A DNA stretch of 64,000 nucleotides from Bacteroidales bacterium (GCA_017522065.1 JAFXAD010000035.1:43188-107187); one strand, 5' to 3'; numbered from the stretch's first letter, positions 54,542-63,328 are shown. The notes: a model not told the origin generated them from the sequence alone. Numbers and translations: made by a program.

Positions 54542-56326
54542 ATGCAAGAACCAACAAGATTATTCGATTTGCTCGAATGGCGTCGTACTCAATGTCCTGA
54601 ACGCCCTGTTTTCAAGTATAAAGAAAATGGTGAATGGAAAAACCACTTCATCGACGAGTATATTGAAAAATGCAATCTGATCAGCTATGCTCTTATGCAT
54701 TTGGGTGTTACAAAGGGCGAGAATATCGGATTGATTTCCACCGGCAGACCGGAATGGAATTATGTCGATTTCGGTGTGCAACAGACGGGGGCTGTTTTGC
54801 TGCCTATCTATCCTACTATCAGTGAGGAAGATTACCAGTTCATTCTCAACGACGCGCATGTGCGTCTGCTTGTGGTCGAAACTCCTACTCTCTACGCCAA
54901 GATAAATAGCATTAGAGACCGTTTGCCACATCTTGAGAACCTATGCACAATTGTCCCTATGGAGGGTGTACGTTCGCTCGATGATATATACGAGATAGGA
55001 CGACAGTACGTTGCTTCGCATCCTGACGCACCACAGCAACTGCAGGCCATAAAAGATTCTCTGACCACCGACGATGTGTGTACGATGATATATACTTCTG
55101 GCACAACGGGTGTGCCCAAGGGGGCCATGCTCGCACACCGTGGCCTGATTATGAATGTTGTTGAGATTAAGGAAAGTCCTGGAAAAACCTGGACGAAGGC
55201 TTTGAGCTGGTTGCCGATGTGCCACATATATGAACGCATGATGGGATACCTCTATCAGTGGTTGTGCTTTGAGATTGCCTATGCCGAGAGTATTGCCAAG
55301 GTCGCAGACAACTGTAAGGAAATCCGTCCGAACATGATGGCTTGTGTGCCGCGCTTCATCGAGAAGGTATATGACAAAATTTATCGCAAAGGCGAGAAGA
55401 TGACAGGCCTGAAGAAGAAAATCTTCGATTGGGCTCTCGACTTGGCGTTCCGCTACGACCTCGACGAAAGCAAGCTGAGCCTCTGGTACAAATTCCAGAA
55501 AGCTATTGCCGACAAACTGGTTTATAAAGAGATTCGCGAAGGTATGGGCGGTGAACTGTACATGCTTGTCAGTGGTGGAGCCACCATCCAGCCTCGCCTT
55601 ACTCGTTTCTTCTCATGCGTCGGCCTCGATCTCTATGAGGGCTATGGCTTGACAGAATGCTCGCCTCTCATTGCTGTCACCAACTCTAACAAGAAAGGTC
55701 GCAAAATCGGTTCAGTGGGCTTTGCCATGCGTTCTATTGAGGTTCGTATCGATCGTGAAACTAATGAGATACAATGTCGTGGCGGTAATGTTATGAAGGG
55801 CTATTACAATGCTCCCGAACTCACTGCACAGTCTATCGATTCCGACGGCTGGTTCCACACTGGCGATACAGGTTATTTCGACCCGGACGGATACCTTTTT
55901 ATCACTGGTCGTACGAAAAGCATGTTCAAGACGTCGATGGGTAAGTACATTAATCCTGAGGTGATTGAAGAAAAAATGAAGCAGTCGCCCTTCGTTTTGG
56001 ATATGATGGTCGTAGGTGCCGAGCAGAAGTTTGCAGCGGCTCTTATATCACCTGATTTCGATATGCTTAAAGACTGGTGCCGTCGCCATGGCGTCAAAGC
56101 TGAAACCAGAGAGGAAATGATAGCTGACAAACAGGTCGTGGCTCGTTTCCAAAAAGTGGTCGACAAGTACAATGCCGAACTCGGCGTTACCGAACAGGTG
56201 AAACGTTTTACTTTGGTACCAGATACTTGGAGCGAAGCAAACAAAATGCTGACACCCACTCAGAAACTTATACGCAGGAACGTGGAGGCTGCATACAAGG
56301 ATATTATCGCTGCACTGTTCAAATAA
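54542..56326 (+). CDS. Long-chain fatty-acid-CoA ligase (AMP-binding)
   Basis: A 594-residue ANL-superfamily enzyme that activates a carboxylic acid through an acyl-AMP before thioesterification. The AMP-binding motif YTSGTTGVPKGAMLAHRG lies near residues 184-201; LYEGYGLTECSPLIA and the hinge region DGWFHTGDTGYFDPDGYLFITGR follow, with KTSMGKYINPEVIE before the C-terminal domain. It most closely resembles eukaryote-like long-chain ligases (FAA1/FadD15 group) common in Bacteroidota. The chain length is not deducible. It is a single gene between its own promoter and a hairpin. Confidence 0.93.
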   Translation: MQEPTRLFDLLEWRRTQCPERPVFKYKENGEWKNHFIDEYIEKCNLISYALMHLGVTKGENIGLISTGRPEWNYVDFGVQQTGAVLLPIYPTISEEDYQFILNDAHVRLLVVETPTLYAKINSIRDRLPHLENLCTIVPMEGVRSLDDIYEIGRQYVASHPDAPQQLQAIKDSLTTDDVCTMIYTSGTTGVPKGAMLAHRGLIMNVVEIKESPGKTWTKALSWLPMCHIYERMMGYLYQWLCFEIAYAESIAKVADNCKEIRPNMMACVPRFIEKVYDKIYRKGEKMTGLKKKIFDWALDLAFRYDLDESKLSLWYKFQKAIADKLVYKEIREGMGGELYMLVSGGATIQPRLTRFFSCVGLDLYEGYGLTECSPLIAVTNSNKKGRKIGSVGFAMRSIEVRIDRETNEIQCRGGNVMKGYYNAPELTAQSIDSDGWFHTGDTGYFDPDGYLFITGRTKSMFKTSMGKYINPEVIEEKMKQSPFVLDMMVVGAEQKFAAALISPDFDMLKDWCRRHGVKAETREEMIADKQVVARFQKVVDKYNAELGVTEQVKRFTLVPDTWSEANKMLTPTQKLIRRNVEAAYKDIIAALFK

Positions 56327-56350
56327 CATATCAGCGATTTGTATTGTTCT

Positions 56351-56392
56351 CAAAAAAAAAGAGTTTGCATGATTGATTTATGCAAACTCTTG
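56351..56392. terminator. Terminator between the acyl-CoA ligase and DUF4956 genes
   Basis: AGAGTTTGCAT (56360-56370) and ATGCAAACTCT (56380-56390) form a perfect 11-bp stem around a 9-base loop. On the - strand it is followed by nine T, so it clearly ends the 56415-60801 cluster; the + strand T-run is weaker. Confidence 0.8.
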
Positions 56393-56414
56393 TTGTATGG
56401 TTCTGTATGTATGT

Positions 56415-57128
56415 CTATTTGTTCTTGAATTTTGTAATCATGTCGATGTCGTTCGGTTCGGGGTCGTCTGGAATATATGTTACTTTCAGAAAAGCTGTGT
56501 CTTTAAGGAAGTTGATGCTTCCAACCTGCACTTTGACGATGTCGAGCCCTGTGCGGGCCTTGAGGTCTGCAAGAAGTTCTTCGCGGCATTCGGGCTTTAT
56601 AAGGGCTATTTTCTCGTAAGTTATGATTTTGGTAGCCTGACGTTTGCTGAATCCAAGACTTTCGAGCAGCCATATCAGGAGGATTACGAGAATATTTGTA
56701 ACGACAAAAGCCGTATAACTCGAGGTAAGGCCCGAACCGTTGATGATGCTGATTCCAATGAGTACGAAAAGGTATGTCATCTCGCGTATTGGCAGTTGTT
56801 CGGTACGGTAGCGTATCATGCTGAAAATGGCAAAAAGTCCCAAGGCCAATGTCATTTCCATCTGAAGGTTCTGCAGCTGGTAGAGGATTAGGAATATTGT
56901 GGCGGAAAAAACCATATAGGTGAAGTAGTAGTCGCGCCGGTGACTCTTCTTATAATACAGAAAGTGCGTTATTATCCAGCATACCAAAAGGTTGAATCCA
57001 AAACGGATAAGGAAGGTCCAAAGACTTGGGCCATCGAAGATTGGAACGCCGAGGATGTCGATGCTTTGGTCTCCCTGCGGAAATTCGGCAGCAATGGCAG
57101 GGTCAAAGTCCAGTTGTAAGAGTTTCAT
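56415..57128 (-). CDS. DUF4956 family membrane protein
   Basis: A 237-residue protein with an N-terminal cytoplasmic or periplasmic stretch and about four membrane segments between residues 35 and 155 (LWTFLIRFGFNLLVCWIITHFL, FTYMVFSATIFLILY, LALGLFAIFSMI, TNILVILLIWLL). The family core IFSMIRYRTEQLPIREMTYLFVLIGISIING (in parts) is clear. The soluble C-terminal part (ECREELLADLKARTGLDIVKVQVG) resembles a ferredoxin-like fold. The role is unknown, but the family is repeatedly encoded with VTC-domain proteins. It starts inside the VTC gene with a 4-base overlap (ATGA), so the two are coupled. Confidence 0.88.
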   Translation of the reverse strand: MKLLQLDFDPAIAAEFPQGDQSIDILGVPIFDGPSLWTFLIRFGFNLLVCWIITHFLYYKKSHRRDYYFTYMVFSATIFLILYQLQNLQMEMTLALGLFAIFSMIRYRTEQLPIREMTYLFVLIGISIINGSGLTSSYTAFVVTNILVILLIWLLESLGFSKRQATKIITYEKIALIKPECREELLADLKARTGLDIVKVQVGSINFLKDTAFLKVTYIPDDPEPNDIDMITKFKNK

Positions 57129-57904
57129 ATTGTGTGTATTTTTTCGATAAATAACAATTTTGGTTTGAATCTGTTGTATTTGGCCGACGGGTCGGTCAGC
57201 GCTGTGCCGATGCAGTATTTGCTCATGCGTCGCGGAAGGACGTGGAGCTCATGCAGGGCTCGTTCTATGTCCGACAAGGGTGCCCCTACTTCGTGCTTCA
57301 CCTCAATGACCAACAGTTTCTTGATATCGGCATCGATGTTTGTTGCTCGGTTGTGGAACGTGATGCCTCTGTCAATGGTGATGCGCTCGCTCATGCCTTT
57401 GTCTACCAACGTGATTCTTTCAAAACGGTTTTCGAGACACTGGTGCAGGGATACCACAGGGTAGGGGGTGTTCTCGTTAACGAAATTCGACACCTCGGGC
57501 ACATCCAGTACATGGTCGAACATCGACACATCGACAGGAATCCTAATCTTGCGAGTCTTTTTTTTGTTGTCTTTGTTCTTGATTTCGAAGAACGTGGTGT
57601 TGGTAGAACGGTAGGTGCGGACTCGTAGTTTCTGTCGGTTGAGTTTTTGGTTGTGGTGCATGGTGTACATGCTGAGGTCTTCAGTGTCGAAATACAGTGT
57701 TTTGTATGGCGCAAGAGGGTTGCCGTCAATATGTTGCACGTAGTAGCTGTCGGCTATGCGGCCCAGTAATTCCTCCAGTATGTCGGCACTGGCCATGTAT
57801 TTCTGGTCTACACGGTTCATCAGACGGACGGCCTTCATGTCGTCCAGCCCAATGGGGCGCATCTGGTTTAGCACTGAATGACAGCTGTCGAATCCTTGAT
57901 CCAT
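57125..57904 (-). CDS. VTC-domain protein (polyphosphate polymerase-like)
   Basis: A 259-residue protein of the TTM-fold VTC family. Visible parts: RLMNRVDQKYMASADILEEL at about residues 28-47 (Lys of the tunnel), ETLYFDTEDLSMY-like sequence (TLYFDTEDLSMYTMHHN), the basic run KLRVRTYRS, FFEIKNKDNKKKTRKIRIPV, and RITIDRGITFHNR, with KKLLVIEVKHE near the end. In yeast Vtc4 this domain makes polyphosphate from ATP in a charged tunnel. Bacterial homologues are mostly untested, so the activity is inferred. The DUF4956 membrane protein overlaps its 3' end and probably forms a complex with it. Confidence 0.87.
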   Translation of the reverse strand: MDQGFDSCHSVLNQMRPIGLDDMKAVRLMNRVDQKYMASADILEELLGRIADSYYVQHIDGNPLAPYKTLYFDTEDLSMYTMHHNQKLNRQKLRVRTYRSTNTTFFEIKNKDNKKKTRKIRIPVDVSMFDHVLDVPEVSNFVNENTPYPVVSLHQCLENRFERITLVDKGMSERITIDRGITFHNRATNIDADIKKLLVIEVKHEVGAPLSDIERALHELHVLPRRMSKYCIGTALTDPSAKYNRFKPKLLFIEKIHTI

Positions 57905-57913
57905 GATTGCAAA

Positions 57914-58342
57914 CTATTTATAGCTGTATTCGAAGGTCTTCGTACTTTCCAGTTTCCCGTTGGGTTTGTAGTTGTACTGTGCTTTTCGTGTGCCATCGTC
58001 GTTGTACTCGAATTTTTTTATTCGCACGGCATGGTTCTTGTCGTCGTATTCCACTTGTCGTGAGCATTTTGTGCTGTTGCCCTCATATTCGTATACCACA
58101 CGTTTTTTCTGCCCGTATGAGGCGTACTCAATCTCTTCGATTTTGCGACCCATCGCGTCGTAGGTGACCATATTGTCGAGATAGGGCGTTTTGGAACCGA
58201 CTTTAGTGTTCCATTCTTTGACGACAAGGTTCTTCTTGCGTTCGCGCTTGCTGGTTCCACTTTGTGTTTGTGCCATGATTGCACCTCCAAGAAGACAAAG
58301 GACGAAAAGGGAGGCTGTGAGTTTTATGTTGCTTGCTTTCAT
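57914..58342 (-). CDS. Small secreted protein of unknown function
   Basis: A 142-residue protein with a signal peptide (LTASLFVLCLLGGAIMAQ). The mature part contains repeated short strands with charged turns: YLDNMVTYDAMGRKIEEIEYAS, KKRVVYEYEG, HAVRIKKFEYNDDGTRKAQYNYKPNGKLESTKTF (in parts). This spacing of aromatic-x-aromatic strands resembles YD-type or antidote-like small beta repeats found in Bacteroidota. I do not assign a family. It lies 9 bases upstream of the VTC gene and so appears to belong to the cluster. Confidence 0.7.
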   Translation of the reverse strand: MKASNIKLTASLFVLCLLGGAIMAQTQSGTSKRERKKNLVVKEWNTKVGSKTPYLDNMVTYDAMGRKIEEIEYASYGQKKRVVYEYEGNSTKCSRQVEYDDKNHAVRIKKFEYNDDGTRKAQYNYKPNGKLESTKTFEYSYK

Positions 58343-58350
58343 GTGCTTAG

Positions 58351-58395
58351 AGTTAAAAGGGTTTAAGGGTTTAAGGGGTTAAAAGTGTTAAACTG
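58351..58395. repeat. Short AT/G-run repeat between cluster genes
   Basis: A run of TTAAAAGGG, TTTAAGGG, TTTAAGGGG, TTAAAAGTG and TTAAACTG fills the gap between the DUF2490 gene and the small secreted gene. It looks like a simple-sequence expansion, common between genes in this phylum. It could alter spacing within the transcript. Confidence 0.55.
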
Positions 58396-59226
58396 TTAGA
58401 ATTTGTAGCTGTAGCCTGCTGCAATCCAGCTTACAAAACCTTTCTCGCGTGTATAGGATTTCAGTTTTGTTCCTTCGGCATTGGCGTCAACAACTTTATC
58501 AATAATGTAGTCGCCAAGGATGGATACATCAATGTTGCTGTTCTTGCTTATGCGGTAGTCGAATCCGATTGAGCCGCGGATGCGATTGACGTACACGCCT
58601 GTCCAACTGTCGATAAACCATCCGGCGGCACCGCTCTGCGTCAAGGTGCTGGTGAGATAATTGCTGCCGTCGTAGTAGGCCGATATGACAGGGGCGTTGA
58701 GTGTGTTACGAAGCTCTATGTACGCATAAGGTTCGATGCGCTGCAGTCCTTTGTACGAGAGCTTTAGCTTGCTTTTCAATGTCAGTGCCGTGCGTGGATT
58801 CTGGTATTCGTTCATGTCGCCCGACCTATAGGTGGCTTGAAAGCGTTCCCTCAACGATAACTTCCAGCTCCCGAAATGGATTGTCCCTGTGGCATCTGCC
58901 ATCAGTCTGTGGCGGCTGCTTTTGAATGCGCTGTTCGTGCTGCTGTATGGATTAATGAGTGCATATCCGACACCAAGTTTAAGGTATTCGTTCACTTTGT
59001 ATGTCAGTCCCAGTGTGGTGTGGAATCTGTCAAACGAACCGAAATTGTTGTCCATTCGTATCTCTTCTTCCAATTTGACGTGCAGCCCTTTTCTTATCTT
59101 TTTGTCGACCGATACCGATAGGCGTCCGCCAAATTCAGTGTCGAGATCCACATCGGTCTGTGCCATGCTTCGGGGAATGCCGAGTGCCAAAAGTGTTGTT
59201 AGTGCTATTAATGTGAGTCGTTTCAT
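58396..59226 (-). CDS. DUF2490 family outer-membrane protein
   Basis: A 276-residue protein: signal peptide (TTLLALGIPRSMAQ), then beta-strand sequence throughout, such as FGGRLSVSVDKKIRKGLHVKLEEEIRM and YLKLGVGYALINPYS, ending SWIAAGYSYKF with a terminal Phe. These are DUF2490 features; it is probably a small outer-membrane barrel. The activity is unknown. It sits between a Cthe_2159-like lipoprotein (33 bases upstream) and the small secreted protein. Confidence 0.85.
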   Translation of the reverse strand: MKRLTLIALTTLLALGIPRSMAQTDVDLDTEFGGRLSVSVDKKIRKGLHVKLEEEIRMDNNFGSFDRFHTTLGLTYKVNEYLKLGVGYALINPYSSTNSAFKSSRHRLMADATGTIHFGSWKLSLRERFQATYRSGDMNEYQNPRTALTLKSKLKLSYKGLQRIEPYAYIELRNTLNAPVISAYYDGSNYLTSTLTQSGAAGWFIDSWTGVYVNRIRGSIGFDYRISKNSNIDVSILGDYIIDKVVDANAEGTKLKSYTREKGFVSWIAAGYSYKF

Positions 59227-59259
59227 AATGATACGTTTAGAAAATGTCGAGACTTTGAA

Positions 59260-60801
59260 TTAAAATCCCGGGCCGTGTCCACCACCGTTGCCGCCCGAGT
59301 AGGTGCTGAGGCTCACTGTGCTGCCGCCGCTTGTGGAGGGCTCGTAAAGCAACATGCCGTTGAAGTACTCTGTGCCGCCGCTGACGCTGACGCCACTCAT
59401 AAGAGTTGGTTGTGAAGAACCAGAGACAACAAGTCTGCTTCCGCCACTCGACGGGGTCTTGAAGGCATAGGTGGTGCTGCCTACAGTCATTGAATACCAG
59501 GTGTTTTTATTCCACGAATTTGTGCTGTAGCAGCTCTGCGTAAGGCTCGAACCGTTCTCCAGCCCTCCTATGGCTATCAGCGTACCGCCTTGCACATAGA
59601 GTTTGTACCCTCCTTCGGTATTGGCGTCGAGCGCCACCTCGGGCGATGAGGCTCCGATGGCGTAGACCACACCTCCCTTTATGTACATGTTCCCGTTGGC
59701 GTCTATGCCGTCGTTGCTGGTGGCATGTCCGCACACGTATCCGCCGTTTAAGGTCATTGTCGACGCGGAATTAATGGCATCGTCGGAGGCCGAATAGCTG
59801 TATACGTGTCCGTCGTTGATGGTCAGCTCTCCTTTAGTTTCAATACCTTCGTGGTTCGATGCGCTGACTTTCAGTACTCCTCCGTTTATGGTGATATTGC
59901 CGTCGAATTTTATTCCTTTGGCTGCCACACTGTTGTCGCTGCTGCTTTGTCCTCCACCCCATGGATTGCCACCATGTCCGCCGCTGCTGGAACCGAAATT
60001 GGAACCCGTGACGGTGATGTCTACTGTCCCGCCATTGAATGTCGCTGTGCCGTCACCGCTCATTCCTTTGGCTCCAGTGCCGCTGCAGGTAATGGTAAGC
60101 GTGCCGTCGTTCATCACAAACGCATCCTTGGCTTTAAGGCCAGCCACTTTGGTGGTGTCGCCGTTGCTGACAAATGTGCTGCTGGTTGTGTTGATGGTAA
60201 TGGTGCCACTGTTGATGGTGACGTTGTCGTCGCTGACTATGCCGCTCTTGCCGCTTGCATTGACGGCAAGACTGCCTTCGCCGCTGAATGTTATCGAGCC
60301 CTCGCCGAATATTGCGCCTTTTTCATCCTCATCGCTCGGAGTGCTGCTGTATGTCGAACCGTCAGCCATTGTGTTGCTGCCGCTCAGAACGATGTATGTC
60401 ACAGCTCCGTCCGAGGGAGAGCTTTCGGAGCCCTGGATGTTGATGGCAGCACCATTGGGATTCGTGATGCTTGCACCGTTGAGCAATATGGATTGACCTG
60501 TCGGACTGTATATTTTCAGGAATCCGTTTGTGGTCGACCCGCTTATTGAGTATTGCACCAATTCACTGCCCGAATTGGCAATGGTCACGCCGTTTCCGCT
60601 GATGCTTACTGCCTGTTCGTCGCCGTTTCCACTGACGGTTGCTGTGCCGTTTGTCGAGTATACAATGCTGATAGTCCGTTCAAATTCTATTTCGGAATAG
60701 TCGGTTTCGCTGCCGGCCTCGATAGCGGTTATTTCGTCTTTGCCGCAACTGACAAGCATCGCCAAAGCTGCCAATACAAAACATTTCGTCTGTCTTTTCA
60801 T
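59260..60801 (-). CDS. Cthe_2159-like carbohydrate-binding lipoprotein
   Basis: A 513-residue protein with lipobox LVSC near residue 19 (LAALAMLVSCGKD). The mature part is a right-handed beta-helix of short repeating turns: TINSGTITINTTSSTF, TFNGGTVDITVTGSN, GNITINGGVLKVSAS, TINDGHVYSYSASDDAINS, YIKGGVVYAIGAS. This matches the Cthe_2159 family, whose founding member binds polygalacturonate and cellulose. Asp/Asn-rich turns (ASDDAIN, SNDGIDANG) could hold calcium. The Gly/Ser tail SGGNGGGHGPGF is unusual. It leads the five-gene VTC cluster, possibly surface-exposed. The assignment comes from repeat pattern and from the recalled habit of this family to sit beside VTC and DUF4956 genes. Confidence 0.83.
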   Translation of the reverse strand: MKRQTKCFVLAALAMLVSCGKDEITAIEAGSETDYSEIEFERTISIVYSTNGTATVSGNGDEQAVSISGNGVTIANSGSELVQYSISGSTTNGFLKIYSPTGQSILLNGASITNPNGAAINIQGSESSPSDGAVTYIVLSGSNTMADGSTYSSTPSDEDEKGAIFGEGSITFSGEGSLAVNASGKSGIVSDDNVTINSGTITINTTSSTFVSNGDTTKVAGLKAKDAFVMNDGTLTITCSGTGAKGMSGDGTATFNGGTVDITVTGSNFGSSSGGHGGNPWGGGQSSSDNSVAAKGIKFDGNITINGGVLKVSASNHEGIETKGELTINDGHVYSYSASDDAINSASTMTLNGGYVCGHATSNDGIDANGNMYIKGGVVYAIGASSPEVALDANTEGGYKLYVQGGTLIAIGGLENGSSLTQSCYSTNSWNKNTWYSMTVGSTTYAFKTPSSGGSRLVVSGSSQPTLMSGVSVSGGTEYFNGMLLYEPSTSGGSTVSLSTYSGGNGGGHGPGF

Positions 60802-60827
60802 TTTTATTGTTACTGTATTTTTAGGCG

Positions 60828-60942
60828 ACCTCTATAATTCGTTCAATTCGTGTTTTGCTTGCAAAACAAACTCGTTGGCTTTTAGAATAATATTCGTATT
60901 ATTCGTTAAATTTGTTTTCAAGAAAAAAGATTTTTTAGAGGT
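60828..60942. repeat. Inverted-repeat-bounded noncoding element, copy 2
   Basis: A 115-base segment bounded by ACCTCTA and TAGAGGT. Internal perfect hairpins: GTTTTGC-TT-GCAAAAC, and GAATAATA-TTCG-TATTATTC with a UUCG-type tetraloop. It shares AATTCGTT(T/C)AATTCGT with copy 1 at 17528-17629. It falls within the probable 5' leader of the carbohydrate-binding lipoprotein. Confidence 0.6.
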
Positions 60943-61020
60943 CTCATTTAGTTGATATGGTTTGCTATTCGTTTGATTTTCAGTAATGAAAATCAATATG
61001 ATGGTCTGCGGTCCAATTTG

Positions 61021-61028
61021 CAAAAATA
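61021..61028 (-). promoter_or_regulatory. -7 box upstream of the five-gene VTC cluster
   Basis: The - strand reads TATTTTTG. Transcription would begin near 61014, leaving a leader of about 213 bases that contains the structured repeat element. No convincing -33 TTTG is seen. Confidence 0.4.
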
Positions 61029-61081
61029 TATATCATGCATCACTGTGTATAAGTCATAATGCTATCGGTGGCATGGAACGC

Positions 61082-62203
61082 TTATTTTGATGCCGACTTG
61101 AGGGCTTTTATCCGCCTGTTGCTTTCGTGGATTCGGTTTTTGTCAATACGCCCTTCCTTTATCAAGTTGTAAATTATATCGATAGTCTGCGGAACGATGT
61201 CGGGATTGTATTCTTGCCCGTTGTTCGAGAGGCAAAGCATGTCGGCGCCGGCCATGATTGCACGCATGAGGATTTCTTCGTACGGGTATTGCTGTGTCAT
61301 GGCTCCCATGGCGAGGTCGTCGGTTATGATGACTCCGTCGAAATGCAGGCTGTCGCGAAGCAGCGTGGTAAGGGTGGAGTAGGAGAGGGTCGCTGGAAAG
61401 ACGCTGTCGATATGTGCGTTGAAGACGTGTGTGGTCATAATCATCCTCACGTCTTTGCTTGCTATGAGGTCACGGTAGGGGACAAGTTCCTCGGTTTTCC
61501 AGGTGTCGCTCACGTCGGCCAGACCGAGATGGGTGTCCGACTTCGAGCTGCCGTGGCCCGGAAAGTGTTTCAGGCATGCTGTCACTCCCGACTTCTGCTG
61601 TTCGTCAATCCATACCGATGCACATCGAACCACGCGTTTCGCATCTGCACCGAAACTGCGCTCTATTTTGCCGATAACCGGACATTTGGGATTGATATTG
61701 ACATCCACGCATGGCGCAAAATTAAGATTTATGCCCAGGTCGGCAAGCGTCGCGGCCGTCAGCCGTGCATAGTGGCGCACGCTGTCCAACCCCTGCTCCG
61801 ATGTGCGTTGCGCCGACGCAAAGGCTGGGAAGCCGTATTGTTCCTTCAGGCGAGACACGCGGCCGCCCTCTTGGTCGATGCTTATCAGAAGCTTGTCTTT
61901 CTTTATTGCCTGCAGCTGTGCGCATAGGCGTTTGGTCTGCTGGCGCGAGCTGATGTTGCGTGGTCTGCTGCGCGAGGGTGCGTCGTATTCGAACAGTATG
62001 ACGCCGCCAATGTTGTAATCCCTTATGTCGCGCACTATGTGGCTGGTGTCGCTGAGCTCTGTTCCGCGGAATCCGACCAGCAGCATCTGGCCTATCTCTT
62101 CGCGCAGCGCCTTCTCCTCCGGGCTCATTGTCGGTTTCTGGGCGAATGTGCAGCTGCTTAATAATAATGTATATAATATTATAGAAATTGTTTTAATGTA
62201 CAT
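61082..62203 (-). CDS. Glycoside hydrolase family 3 lipoprotein (beta-N-acetylhexosaminidase type)
   Basis: A 373-residue lipoprotein: MYIKTISIILYTLLLSSC gives lipobox LSSC. The GH3 domain shows ISIDQEGGRVSRLKEQYGFP, the NagZ signature CLKHFPGHGSSKSDTHLGL, and the nucleophile region GVIITDDLAMGAM. It would release terminal beta-N-acetylglucosamine, for example from peptidoglycan fragments or N-glycans. Cytosolic NagZ is not lipidated, so this one acts outside the cytoplasm. It is downstream of recR in the same direction, separated by 87 bases. The recycling or glycan-foraging role is inferred. Confidence 0.9.
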   Translation of the reverse strand: MYIKTISIILYTLLLSSCTFAQKPTMSPEEKALREEIGQMLLVGFRGTELSDTSHIVRDIRDYNIGGVILFEYDAPSRSRPRNISSRQQTKRLCAQLQAIKKDKLLISIDQEGGRVSRLKEQYGFPAFASAQRTSEQGLDSVRHYARLTAATLADLGINLNFAPCVDVNINPKCPVIGKIERSFGADAKRVVRCASVWIDEQQKSGVTACLKHFPGHGSSKSDTHLGLADVSDTWKTEELVPYRDLIASKDVRMIMTTHVFNAHIDSVFPATLSYSTLTTLLRDSLHFDGVIITDDLAMGAMTQQYPYEEILMRAIMAGADMLCLSNNGQEYNPDIVPQTIDIIYNLIKEGRIDKNRIHESNRRIKALKSASK

Positions 62204-62290
62204 GTTGGGTCTGTTTTTTTATGATAGGATATTGCATTCAGCCTAAAGCAACAGGTTTTGATATAGGCGACTGTCAGACTTTAATCTTCG

Positions 62291-62899
62291 TCAACTCTCG
62301 AACGGGACGCGGTTCACTATCGAGCGGCCCAGCGTGATTTCGTCGGTGTATTCCAGATTGTCTCCTATGGCTATGCCACGTGCTATTGTTGTGACTTTCA
62401 GGTCTGGAAACTGTTTCAGCTGGCGGTCGATGTATATGTTTGTCGTGTCGCCCTCCATAGTGGTGGGTAGAGCCAGGATGACCTCTTCTATCTGCTCCTC
62501 GGCCACGCGTTTTATCAGTTGCGCTATCGTGAGGTCGTTTATGCCGATTCCGTCAAGCGGCGAGATTACTCCTCCCAGGACGTGATACAGCCCTGTGTAT
62601 TGTGCGGTGTTTTCTATAGCCATCACTTCCTGTATGTTTTCCACCACGCACACCGTCTTCTGGTTACGCTTTGGGCTCGAACAGATGTGGCACACAGGCG
62701 TGTCGCTTATGCAATGGCAACGGCTGCAATAGTGGGTGTCGCGCTTCAGGCTCGTCAATGCACCGACGAACGAGGCAAAGTCGCTATCCGACGTGTTGAG
62801 CAGATGCAGCGCATAGCGCAGTGCCGAACGCTTCCCTACACCGGGCAGGGTAGCTATCTCGTCGACAGCGTTTGAGAGTATTTTCGATGGAATTTCCAT
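62291..62899 (-). CDS. recR: Recombination protein RecR
   Basis: A 202-residue protein. It begins MEIPSKILSNAVDEIATLPGVGKRSALRYALHLL with the helix-hairpin-helix. The four-Cys zinc finger is CSRCHCISDTPVCHIC, and a Toprim domain follows (VCVVENIQEVMAIENT through LPTTMEGDTTNIYI). It loads RecA with RecO in gap repair. The open frame continues far upstream to 63538 through antisense tRNA sequence, which is not coding. The ATG at 62899 fits the family exactly. Confidence 0.97.
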   Translation of the reverse strand: MEIPSKILSNAVDEIATLPGVGKRSALRYALHLLNTSDSDFASFVGALTSLKRDTHYCSRCHCISDTPVCHICSSPKRNQKTVCVVENIQEVMAIENTAQYTGLYHVLGGVISPLDGIGINDLTIAQLIKRVAEEQIEEVILALPTTMEGDTTNIYIDRQLKQFPDLKVTTIARGIAIGDNLEYTDEITLGRSIVNRVPFES

Positions 62900-63223
62900 G
62901 TTTTCATAACGTACTACGCCTGAAATTATTGTATATTCTATTAAAATCATTGGTACACAAGCGAATATGCGAATCAACGCTGTTTTTGCCATTTTTACAC
63001 TCCAATTTGAATAAAAATGACAAGCAATGACACGTTTTGAACATCTTTTAATCGAAAAAGAAAATAATAGTAACAGAAAAATTGCAATAAACTTTATTGA
63101 TATACAATAGAATATAGTTGATGAATGAAAAAAAGTTGAAAAAAAATTTTTCATTATTGGAAAAAGTTGTATTTTTGCAACCTCAAAACAAGAAAAAGAG
63201 AGTTGTTTGAAACGTTGAAAAAA
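62900..63223. other. Intergenic region recR/tRNA cluster
   Basis: About 320 AT-rich bases between divergent recR and tRNA-Thr. It contains the probable tRNA/tuf promoter at 63170-63177. I see no other structure. Confidence 0.5.
63170..63177 (+). promoter_or_regulatory. -7 box of the tRNA-tuf transcript
   Basis: TATTTTTG matches TAnnTTTG. TTTT at 63147-63150 is a 3/4 match to the -33 box at 19 bases. The start near 63184 lies about 40 bases before the first tRNA. Confidence 0.5.
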
Positions 63224-63296
63224 GCCGATGTAACTCAGTTGGTAGAGTAGCTGATTTGTAATCAGCCTGTCGGGGGTTCGAGTCCCTTCATCGGCT
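63224..63296 (+). tRNA. tRNA-Thr(TGT)
   Basis: GCCGATG pairs with CATCGGC across the acceptor stem. The anticodon stem-loop CTGATTTGTAATCAG holds TGT, and GGGGGTTCGAGTCCC gives the T-arm. The 3' CCA is not encoded. Confidence 0.97.
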
Positions 63297-63328
63297 CGAT
63301 TCTCACTGCCATCAGGCATCGGGATATT

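Noticed and set aside
60828-60942. Insertion sequence
   Set aside because: There are inverted ends but no transposase frame, no clear target duplication, and only two copies in the window; kept as a repeat element of unknown type.
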